Positions 1 to 5,287 of a stretch of 6,667 nucleotides of DNA are shown here, in pieces; the stretch's first letter is position 1, and each line of letters begins with the position of its first letter. Source of the stretch: Tannerella sp. (GTDB taxonomy: Bacteria > Bacteroidota > Bacteroidia > Bacteroidales > Tannerellaceae); contig JAISJX010000378.1 in the NCBI GenBank assembly GCA_031261145.1, forward strand, positions 1 through 6,667, read 5' to 3'. A program made the position numbers and the translations under genes. A model generated the notes under the pieces. It was not told the origin of the DNA, ran no database searches, and worked only from the letters and a program-made list of their open reading frames with translations.

Positions 1-2
1 GA

Positions 3-125
3 ATAAATTGTGAATTATCTGCAAATATATATAAAAACTTTCAAGTAGCGGTTACGCTATATCAAAAAAATGGGTCAGCAGTAAAACCCTGTGTTTCCCT
101 AAATAATAATTTAGGCGAAAGGTAA
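3..125 (+). CDS. Possible 3' end of an unidentified upstream gene (partial)
   Basis: This frame is open from the left edge of the window to a TAA at 123-125, about 40 codons, with no start codon visible. Its last residues (VAVTLYQKNGSAV, then VSLNNNLGER) could form alternating beta-strand and turn segments, as in many secreted or outer-membrane proteins, but I do not recognise a family. The stretch is more AT-rich than the genes downstream, and a hairpin (94-120) overlaps its end. It may equally be non-coding DNA that is open by chance. The other forward frames carry stops within the first dozen bases, and the reverse strand shows nothing better. Low confidence. Confidence 0.25.
   Translation: MNCELSANIYKNFQVAVTLYQKNGSAVKPCVSLNNNLGER
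94..120. repeat. Hairpin-forming inverted repeat
   Basis: CCTAAAT (98-104) pairs perfectly with ATTTAGG (109-115) around the loop AATA. The stem extends outward through TTTC (94-97) and GAAA (117-120) if C116 is bulged, giving about 11 pairs. It has no following T-run, so an intrinsic terminator is not well supported. It overlaps the end of the open frame that stops at 125 and could act as a 3' stabilising structure. Confidence 0.35.
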
Positions 126-247
126 AAGGCAATGGAACGCGGATGACGCGGATTTTTAAAAACGGGCGGCGCCCTATCGCAGAGCGATTGCATTATTGTA
201 GAAAACAGATTATTCCTGATGTTGGGACGAGGTTCCACCTCGTTCCC
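126..247. repeat. Mosaic of short palindromic and direct repeats
   Basis: No coding frame is evident here. The stretch contains, in order: a 9-bp tandem repeat (ACGCGGATG at 137-145, then ACGCGGATT at 146-154); a GC-rich palindrome with GGGC (164-167) against GCCC (171-174); a second small palindrome with ATCGC (176-180) against GCGAT (184-188); and a strong hairpin with ACGAGGT (227-233) against ACCTCGT (237-243). The last is extended by GGG (224-226) and CCC (245-247) across one bulged T. Such runs of small hairpins are typical of intergenic repetitive DNA of the REP type. Copy number elsewhere in the genome cannot be seen from this window. Confidence 0.5.
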
Positions 248-285
248 TATATCCCGGGGCTGACTAAAAAGTTTTAATGTTTGTC

Positions 286-306
286 ATCCCGCGCTTGACG
301 CGGGAT
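286..306 (+). repeat. REP-like hairpin, left copy
   Basis: ATCCCGCG (286-293) pairs perfectly with CGCGGGAT (299-306) around the loop CTTGA. It is preceded by TGTC. It is the inverted partner of the hairpin at 374-394. Confidence 0.6.
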
Positions 307-373
307 CCCCAAATAATCGTTAATCACTATTAACTAATAATTTACACAAAAGGTGTTTAACGACATTCAAGGG

Positions 374-394
374 ATTGCGGGTCAAGCCCGCAAT
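374..394 (-). repeat. REP-like hairpin, right copy (inverted)
   Basis: ATTGCGGG (374-381) pairs perfectly with CCCGCAAT (387-394) around the loop TCAAG. On the minus strand it reads TGTCATTGCGGG-CTTGA-, which matches the left copy in layout. The stem differs by several bases, but the differences pair with each other. Those matched changes suggest that folding is maintained. Confidence 0.6.
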
Positions 395-432
395 GACAGG
401 GCTTTTTAGTCAGCCCCCTAAAATACAAACGT

Positions 433-1131
433 ATGGAAAATATAGATAAACTAAACGCCCGATTCACCGGTAAATCACCGGAAGAATTACTGACTTTTTT
501 TCTGAAAGAATATAAAGGTCGCATCGCTTTGGCTTCCAGTCTGGGTTTGGAAGATCAGGTGCTGACCGATATGATTTTGAAGATAGACCCCGATGCAAAA
601 ATCTTTACCATCGATACCGGTCGCTTGTTCTCCGAAACGTATTCCTTGATTAACAGTACCAACCTGAAATACAACACCAAATTGGATGTGTATTTTCCCA
701 CCCATGAACCGGTGGAAGCCTACGTCAAACAAAACGGCATCAACGGTTTTTACGAAAGTGTGGAACAGCGCAAAGAATGTTGTAAGGTTCGGAAAATAGA
801 GCCGCTTTTACGCGCCTTGTCCACCCTTGATGTCTGGATTTGCGGGCTGCGGCAGGAACAGTCGGTGACCCGTACAGGTGTCCGGGCGGTAGAATGGGAC
901 GAGGGTAATCAATTGCTAAAAATCAATCCTTTGGCGCTTTGGACGGAACAGGCGGTTTGGGAGTATATCAAGGCGAATCAGGTTCCCTATAATGTCCTTC
1001 ACAAAAAAGGATTTCCGAGCATCGGCTGCCAACCGTGCACCCGTGCCGTCGAAGAAGGCGAAGACGTTCGCGCCGGTCGCTGGTGGTGGGAAAATCCGGA
1101 GCACAAAGAATGTGGGCTGCACAGGAGATAA
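433..1131 (+). CDS. cysH: Adenylyl-sulfate (APS) reductase, thioredoxin-dependent, CysH family
   Basis: Reduces adenylyl sulfate to sulfite and AMP in the cytoplasm, using thioredoxin, in assimilatory sulfate reduction. The 232 residues cover the whole PAPS/APS reductase fold. The N-terminal nucleotide-binding part has ASSLGLEDQ (34-42) and the IDTGRLFSETY segment (60-70). A [4Fe-4S] site is indicated by the Cys pair at 116-117 (KECC) and the CxxC at 199-202 (IGCQPCTR). The catalytic Cys227 sits in the C-terminal KECGLH motif. The cluster cysteines mark the APS-using (or dual-specificity) bacterial/plant type rather than the cluster-less PAPS reductase of E. coli; this follows from family knowledge. 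The ATG at 433 is chosen because the fold begins shortly after it and the preceding DNA is repeat. It is the first gene of the cysH-dehydrogenase-hemA-hemL cluster, 20 bp before the next gene. No clear Bacteroidota -7/-33 promoter was found before it. Confidence 0.95.
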   Translation: MENIDKLNARFTGKSPEELLTFFLKEYKGRIALASSLGLEDQVLTDMILKIDPDAKIFTIDTGRLFSETYSLINSTNLKYNTKLDVYFPTHEPVEAYVKQNGINGFYESVEQRKECCKVRKIEPLLRALSTLDVWICGLRQEQSVTRTGVRAVEWDEGNQLLKINPLALWTEQAVWEYIKANQVPYNVLHKKGFPSIGCQPCTRAVEEGEDVRAGRWWWENPEHKECGLHRR

Positions 1132-1151
1132 TTGACAATTAATAATTAACA
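1130..1151. repeat. AT-rich spacer with imperfect repeat between cysH and the next gene
   Basis: AATTGACA (1130-1137) is repeated as AATTAACA (1144-1151), and the spacer is also an imperfect palindrome (TTG...CAA around AATTAATAATT). It fills the entire gap between the cysH stop and the next ATG. No Shine-Dalgarno sequence is present, and no promoter is recognised. Confidence 0.3.
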
Positions 1152-1616
1152 ATGGAAGATAGCGTGTTTTTGCCGGTTTCTGTTAATATTACGGATAAGA
1201 AGATAGTGATTGTCGGGGGGGGAAAAGTGGCTTTTCATAAGGCTACTGTTTTGAGCCGTTTTACTTCGTCTGCGACGGTGATTGCTCCGGAGTTTCATTC
1301 GGGTTTTGATGCTTTGCTTTTTTCGTTGGTTCAAAAGAAATATGAACCGTCCGATTTGGACGGCGCTTTTTTGGTGTATGTCTGCACGGAAAACGAAGCG
1401 TTGAATGTGTCAGTCAAGTCCGAATGTGAAAAACGGGGCATATTGGCTTCCGTTTGTGACAACCCTTCGCTTTGCGATTTTATTTCACCCGCCATTTACA
1501 AGGAAGAAAACATGACAGTTGCGGTGTCGTCAAATGCGCTGGATGTGCGCCGATCCATTGCTGTCCGCAATCAGATACAGGAATTAGTTGAAAATAAACT
1601 GCTGAAAATAAAATGA
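1152..1616 (+). CDS. Precorrin-2 dehydrogenase, short CysG N-terminal/Met8-like (siroheme synthesis)
   Basis: Predicted to oxidise precorrin-2 to sirohydrochlorin with NAD+, and possibly to insert Fe2+, on the way to siroheme. The N-terminus is a Rossmann fold: LPVSVNITDKKIVIVGGGKVAFHKA (about 7-31), with glycines 22-24 forming the NAD-binding loop. VCDNPSLCDFISPA (101-114) matches the family segment that carries the catalytic Asp of CysG/Met8, here D103. TVAVSSNALDVRRSIAVRNQI (122-142) corresponds to the start of the second domain. At 154 residues it is shorter than the roughly 200-residue stand-alone enzymes; much of the C-terminal helical region is missing. No uroporphyrinogen methyltransferase domain is fused, so precorrin-2 must be made by another protein. 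A run of eight G lies at 1215-1222 inside the NAD-loop codons. The stop overlaps the hemA start by 4 bp, implying translational coupling. Siroheme serves the sulfite reductase that acts after CysH, which explains the gene pairing. Confidence 0.9.
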   Translation: MEDSVFLPVSVNITDKKIVIVGGGKVAFHKATVLSRFTSSATVIAPEFHSGFDALLFSLVQKKYEPSDLDGAFLVYVCTENEALNVSVKSECEKRGILASVCDNPSLCDFISPAIYKEENMTVAVSSNALDVRRSIAVRNQIQELVENKLLKIK

Positions 1617-2506
1617 TACAATGCCGGCTCGTCAATAACGCCCATGCTTCTTTGGAAGAAAGAGAAAGACTTTCCGAAGCGGTTTTTGTGGAAGAAGGAA
1701 CACCTCACGTCCTGCTTAAAACCTGCAACCGGGTGGAATTGTATTGGGGAGAAGGCGAAATCTCCGAAAAAATTGTCCGCCATTTATATCGCGTGGCTTC
1801 GGGTTTGGAGTCCGCTCTTACCGGCGAACGCGCCATTCAAGGGCAACTGAAAAATGCCTACTTGGAAGCCTGCGATAAATACAAATTACCGTCCCACTTG
1901 AACCGCCTTTTTCAGACGGCTATCCATACCGGCAAACGGGTGCGTACTGAAACCGGCATTTCCAAAGGCGCCGTTTCTCACAGTCAAGTCACCGTGGACA
2001 TTCTGAAAAAGGAACACATCGACTTGAAAGAGAAAATTGTCAGCATTATCGGCGTCAACAAACTGACGGAAGATATATTGAAGTTCTTGACGGATAAACA
2101 GGCGGTGAACATCTATCTGTCCAACCGGCATTTGGAAAAAGCGGAAGCATTGGCCGGACAATACAACGGCACGGCTATGCCTTTGAGTGAAAAAAGAAAG
2201 TTGCTCGAATTTACGGATGTATTGATTTGCGCCACTTCCGCCCCGCACATTATTGTCAAGCGCGACGATATTCCGGCAGGGAAAGAAATGCTGATATTCG
2301 ATTTGGCTTTTCCACGCGATGTAGAACCGTCTTTGGCGAAAGAAACAGGAATCCGGCTGTTTGATTTGGAAGATATCGAACAATTTGCGAAAAATAATTT
2401 ATCTTTGCGGAAGATTGAGATACGTGAAGCGGAACAGATTATCGAAGAAGAAATCAATAAGTTTCGCGAATGGAGCAATCATACGCAATATACATTATCA
2501 TTATAA
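1613..2506 (+). CDS. hemA: Glutamyl-tRNA reductase, shortened form lacking the dimerisation domain
   Basis: Reduces glutamyl-tRNA(Glu) to glutamate-1-semialdehyde with NADPH, the first step of C5-pathway tetrapyrrole synthesis. The catalytic domain is recognisable: KTCNRVELY holds the nucleophile C38, followed by RHLYRVASGLESALTGE (56-72), IQGQLKNAY (75-83), LFQTAIHTGKRVRTET (99-114) and ISKGAVSH. The nucleotide-binding domain follows (about 139-235), ending in FDLAFPRDVEP (229-239). The linker helix EAEQIIEEEINKFREW (272-287) is present. The protein then stops after ten residues, at 297 against roughly 400-430 for typical family members, so the C-terminal dimerisation domain is absent. The N-terminus is also about ten residues shorter than usual. 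The loop normally reading GxGxMG is GVNKLT here (147-152), a marked departure that might affect NADPH use. hemL starts 12 bp later with no leftover coding between them, so this is not a recent frameshift. ATG 1613 overlaps the preceding stop (ATGA). Confidence 0.9.
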   Translation: MIQCRLVNNAHASLEERERLSEAVFVEEGTPHVLLKTCNRVELYWGEGEISEKIVRHLYRVASGLESALTGERAIQGQLKNAYLEACDKYKLPSHLNRLFQTAIHTGKRVRTETGISKGAVSHSQVTVDILKKEHIDLKEKIVSIIGVNKLTEDILKFLTDKQAVNIYLSNRHLEKAEALAGQYNGTAMPLSEKRKLLEFTDVLICATSAPHIIVKRDDIPAGKEMLIFDLAFPRDVEPSLAKETGIRLFDLEDIEQFAKNNLSLRKIEIREAEQIIEEEINKFREWSNHTQYTLSL

Positions 2507-2518
2507 TATTTTGTCATT

Positions 2519-3790
2519 ATGAACAGAAATAACTCGATAAAAGCATATCAGGAAGCCGTCCGTTACATTCCGGGAGGCGTAAACAGTCCGGTCAGAGCCT
2601 TGCGAAGCGTGGACGAATCGCCTTTGTTCATTCAAAAAGCACGCGGTACAACCTTGAAAGATGTGGACGGAAACCGTTTTATCGACTTTTGCCTCTCGTG
2701 GGGCGTATTTATTCTCGGACATTCACATCCGTCAGTCAACTCAGCTATCCGGAAAGCGGTATCCAACGGCACGAGTTACGGTATTCCGTCGTTGCAGGAA
2801 ACCAAATTGGCACGTTTGGTGAACCGCTGTTTTCCAAGTATGGAAAAAGTGCGGTTTGTCAATTCCGGAACCGAAGCGGTGATGAGCGCCATCCGTGTTG
2901 CCCGCGGATATACGAAACGCAACATCATCGTTAAATTCGACGGTTGCTACCACGGTCACGCCGACCATTTGCTGGTTTCGGCAGGTTCGGGAGTGGCAGG
3001 TCTCAGCGGTTCTTCCTCGGCCGGAGTTCCCGATGCTTTCACGGCTTATACAATCAGTATTCCATTTAATGATAAAGAAGCCGTAGAACGTTTGTTCCGG
3101 GAAAAAGGCGCAGACATCGCCGCTGTTATCGTAGAACCGGTTCCGGCTAATATGGGCGTGGTATTACCGCAAAATGATTTCCTTCCCCATTTGCGAACAA
3201 TCACCCGGCAATACGACGCTTTGCTTATTTTCGATGAAGTGATTACCGGATTCCGGCTGTCTGTCGGCGGAGCGCAAAACCGGTTCAACATCACGCCGGA
3301 TTTGACCACCTTGGGAAAAATAGTCGGCGGCGGATTTCCTGCGGCGGCCTTTGGCGGAAAATCGGAGATTATGTCGCTGTTAGCGCCTGACGGTCCGGTT
3401 TACCAAGCCGGTACTTTATCCGGAAATCCGGTAGCCATAAGCGCCGGTATCGAAACCGTGAAAATCCTGAGTAAGCCGGGCTATTACGAAAATTTGGAAG
3501 CGAAAGCAGATGCTTTTTTCGCCGAATTGTCGGAAGTGATTGCTGATAAAGGCATCCGGCTGAATCATATCGGTTCGCTGTTTACGCTGTTTTTCATCAA
3601 CGGGGATGTTCATTCCTTTGTCGATGCAAAAAATACAGACCAGGAACGTTTCGGCCGGTTTTTCAGATATATGCTTGCCCATCATTTTTATATTTCGCCT
3701 TCGCAATTTGAAGCGAACTTTTTGTCAAGCGCCCATTCCGACAAGGAGTTAAAGCGGTTTGTTAAATTGGTAAAGGAATTTCAGGGATAA
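2519..3790 (+). CDS. hemL: Glutamate-1-semialdehyde 2,1-aminomutase
   Basis: A PLP enzyme that converts glutamate-1-semialdehyde to 5-aminolevulinate, taking the unstable product of HemA directly. The 423 residues match the full family length. Visible motifs are IPGGVNSPVRA (17-27), SWGVFILGHSHP (60-71), NSGTEAVMSAIRVARG (115-130; phosphate binding), GCYHGHAD (142-149), IFDEVITGFR (237-246; D239 contacts the pyridine nitrogen) and TLGKIVGGGFP (264-274), where K267 is the Schiff-base lysine. YQAGTLSGNP (295-304) completes the active site. It lies 12 bp after hemA, and the two form the complete two-step route to 5-aminolevulinate. No separate promoter and no Shine-Dalgarno sequence are evident. 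The start is set by the canonical N-terminus. No convincing terminator follows the stop. Confidence 0.97.
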   Translation: MNRNNSIKAYQEAVRYIPGGVNSPVRALRSVDESPLFIQKARGTTLKDVDGNRFIDFCLSWGVFILGHSHPSVNSAIRKAVSNGTSYGIPSLQETKLARLVNRCFPSMEKVRFVNSGTEAVMSAIRVARGYTKRNIIVKFDGCYHGHADHLLVSAGSGVAGLSGSSSAGVPDAFTAYTISIPFNDKEAVERLFREKGADIAAVIVEPVPANMGVVLPQNDFLPHLRTITRQYDALLIFDEVITGFRLSVGGAQNRFNITPDLTTLGKIVGGGFPAAAFGGKSEIMSLLAPDGPVYQAGTLSGNPVAISAGIETVKILSKPGYYENLEAKADAFFAELSEVIADKGIRLNHIGSLFTLFFINGDVHSFVDAKNTDQERFGRFFRYMLAHHFYISPSQFEANFLSSAHSDKELKRFVKLVKEFQG

Positions 3791-3970
3791 GAATGTAAGT
3801 TGCTATAAACTCCGGAAAAATGAATAAGTATCATAACGCAACATTTTCTTCGCTCAAATAATCTTTAACCCCCTGAAAAGACAATTTGAATTTCCGATAA
3901 TAATATGTATCTTTGCGGGTGTTTTTTTAAACAAAAATATTCTTTTAGAGATGAAAATAAATTACGATGT
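3791..3970. other. Intergenic gap separating the two gene clusters
   Basis: This stretch of 180 bp is AT-rich. Its first part shows no strong hairpin with a T-run, only a weak distant pairing of GTTGC (3799-3803) with GCAAC (3838-3842), so the end of the hemL transcript is not defined. Its second part holds the helicase promoter (3885-3915) and an untranslated leader of about 50 bp. Confidence 0.6.
3885..3915 (+). promoter_or_regulatory. Bacteroidota-type sigma-ABfr promoter of the helicase-ispE-ygiQ cluster
   Basis: The -33 element TTTG (3885-3888) and the -7 element TATCTTTG (3908-3915; consensus TAnnTTTG) are separated by 19 bp, the spacing expected for the primary sigma factor of Bacteroidota. 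Transcription should begin a few bases after 3915, around 3920-3925. That makes the ATG at 3905 upstream of the transcript start and leaves a leader of roughly 50 bases before the ATG at 3971. Confidence 0.8.
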
Positions 3971-3974
3971 ATGA
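3951..3974 (+). CDS. Possible 7-codon leader ORF overlapping the helicase start
   Basis: An ATG at 3951 opens a frame reading MKINYDV that ends with TGA at 3972-3974. This overlaps the helicase ATG (3971) in an ATGA junction. It lies wholly inside the predicted leader RNA. Such an arrangement could couple translation of the helicase to the leader. A frame this short can easily arise by chance, so this is only a suggestion. Confidence 0.2.
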   Translation: MKINYDV

Positions 3975-5275
3975 GATTTGAAGAATTAGACCTCGAAGAT
4001 GCTGTTTTAGACGGACTTTACGATATGAATTTCCAAGAGACAACGCCTATACAGGAATTGTCTATTCCTCCCATATTAGCCGGTAAGGATATTATCGGGC
4101 TGGCGCAGACGGGCACGGGTAAAACGGCGGCTTATGTGTTGCCGCTTATCAATGAATTAAGCAAAGGAAATCATCTGCCGAACGCCATCAATGCCGTGAT
4201 TATGGCGCCGACGCGCGAACTGGCGCAGCAAATCGACCAGCAAATAGAGGGGTTTTCCTATTATGTGCCGGTTTCGGCTGTGGCGGTGTACGGCGGGACG
4301 GACGGTATTGCTTACGCCCAACAGGAGAGGGGATTGCAGATGGGTGCGGATATCGTTATCGCTACGCCCGGACGACTAATCAGCCACCTGAATATGGGAA
4401 GCGTGGATCTTTCCCATGCTTCTTTTTTTATTCTGGACGAGGCCGACCGGATGCTGGATATGGGTTTTTATGACGATATCATGCAGATTTACAAAAAACT
4501 GCCTAAGACCTGCCAGATTATCATGTTTTCCGCCACGATGCCGCCCAAAATCAAAACGTTGGCTAAGACTATCCTGAAGAATCCGGATGAGATAAAAGTA
4601 GCCATCTCGCGTCCGCCTGATACCATCATACAATCGGCGTATATCTGTTATGAAGCGCAGAAACTGCCTATTTTGCGTGCGCTGTTTGAGAAAAGCCATC
4701 CGCAGCGCGTCATTATCTTTTCGTCGTCCAAAATAAAGGTGAAAGACCTCTTTTCTACGCTTAAACGATTAGGTTTCAATGTGGAAGCCATGCACTCAGA
4801 CTTGGAACAATCGGTACGCGATCAGGTGATGAAAGAGTTCAAAAACCGGCATGTTGATATTCTGGTAGCCACAGATGTAGTGGCTCGCGGTATTGATATT
4901 ACTGATATTAGCTTGATTATCAATTTCGATATTCCGAACGACCCGGAAGATTATGTGCACCGTATCGGGCGTACGGCTCGCGGAACGAACGGGGAGGGGT
5001 TGGCCATCACGTTTGTTGGGGTGGATGAACAGGGTAAATTTAAAGAAATAGAAGATTTCCTCGAAAAAGAAATCTATAAAATTCCACTGGATGCGTCGCT
5101 GGGCGAAGCGCCGGCTTACGAACCGGAAAAACACCGGTGGCGCCCGCGCGGCAGAGTAGGCCGTCCGCCTAAAAATGCGAGTGGTTCCGACAGGGGTAGT
5201 AATAACAAGCGTTCTTTTCCGTCCAAAGGAAATCGGAATAATAACCGGCGGGACAAGCGTAAATCGGAATCTTAA
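3971..5275 (+). CDS. DEAD-box ATP-dependent RNA helicase with basic C-terminal tail
   Basis: A cytoplasmic RNA-unwinding ATPase, likely in ribosome assembly, RNA decay or cold adaptation; the subfamily is not assigned. With the start at 3971 it has 434 residues and all core motifs: Q motif FQETTPIQ (21-28), Walker A AQTGTGKT (45-52), APTRELAQQ (79-87), TPGR (132-135), DEAD (156-159), SAT (187-189), VIIFSSS (247-253), VATDVVARGID (299-309) and HRIGRTARG (330-338). From about 385 on, the tail is disordered, rich in Arg, Gly, Asn and Lys, and includes RPRGRVGRPP (391-400), as in RNA-binding tails of this family. The frame is open back to an ATG at 3905, but that ATG lies in the promoter -7 region and would add a Cys/Phe/Lys-rich stretch not seen in the family, whereas MRFEELDL is a normal DEAD-box N-terminus. 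It is the first gene of a cluster with ispE, 12 bp downstream. Confidence 0.95.
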   Translation: MRFEELDLEDAVLDGLYDMNFQETTPIQELSIPPILAGKDIIGLAQTGTGKTAAYVLPLINELSKGNHLPNAINAVIMAPTRELAQQIDQQIEGFSYYVPVSAVAVYGGTDGIAYAQQERGLQMGADIVIATPGRLISHLNMGSVDLSHASFFILDEADRMLDMGFYDDIMQIYKKLPKTCQIIMFSATMPPKIKTLAKTILKNPDEIKVAISRPPDTIIQSAYICYEAQKLPILRALFEKSHPQRVIIFSSSKIKVKDLFSTLKRLGFNVEAMHSDLEQSVRDQVMKEFKNRHVDILVATDVVARGIDITDISLIINFDIPNDPEDYVHRIGRTARGTNGEGLAITFVGVDEQGKFKEIEDFLEKEIYKIPLDASLGEAPAYEPEKHRWRPRGRVGRPPKNASGSDRGSNNKRSFPSKGNRNNNRRDKRKSES

Positions 5276-5287
5276 AATTTCTTCGGT

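Larger units (their letters stand above)
256..417. mobile_element. MITE/REP-like non-autonomous element with 16-bp terminal inverted repeats
   Basis: GGGGCTGACTAAAAAG (256-271) is the exact reverse complement of 402-417. Inside lie two perfect 8-bp-stem hairpins. The left (286-306) has loop CTTGA; the right (374-394) has loop TCAAG, the reverse complement of the left loop. With the flanking TGTCAT (left at 282-287, right as its complement near 394-399), they are the same unit in opposite orientation. The AT-rich core carries GTTAAT/ATTAAC (319-324/329-334) and CGTTAA/TTAACG (318-323/357-362). No reading frame or transposase lies within it. TGTCAT followed by a GC-rich palindrome with a CTTGA loop resembles dispersed REP-like repeats of many bacterial genomes. 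No clear target-site duplication is seen. It ends 15 bp before the cysH start and may carry or displace that operon's promoter. Confidence 0.6.

Noticed and set aside
22..29. Minus-strand TATATTTG resembling a Bacteroidota -7 element
   Set aside because: No TTTG element at the expected distance of about 19 bp, and no minus-strand gene follows it in the window.
275..283. TAATGTTTG inside the repeat element as a cysH promoter
   Set aside because: Three bases separate TA and TTTG where two are expected, and no matching -33 element is seen. I could not assign a cysH promoter.
256..417. CRISPR array
   Set aside because: The repeats are inverted, only two units exist, and there are no regularly spaced direct repeats or cas genes.
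1886..2383. Minus-strand open frame of 165 codons opposite hemA
   Set aside because: It is rich in Phe, Gln and Arg in the way expected of antisense translations and has no domain. hemA motifs occupy the + strand.
2501..2518. TATTTTG-like sequence between hemA and hemL as a possible hemL promoter
   Set aside because: The spacing inside the -7 element is wrong, and it would leave no leader before the ATG at 2519.
3791..3884. Intrinsic terminator after hemL
   Set aside because: Only a weak 5-bp pairing across a loop of more than 30 bases and no downstream T-run.
3905..3970. Upstream start for the helicase at ATG 3905, adding 22 residues
   Set aside because: The ATG lies at the edge of the -7 promoter element, so the transcript should start after it. 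The added residues do not resemble DEAD-box N-termini.
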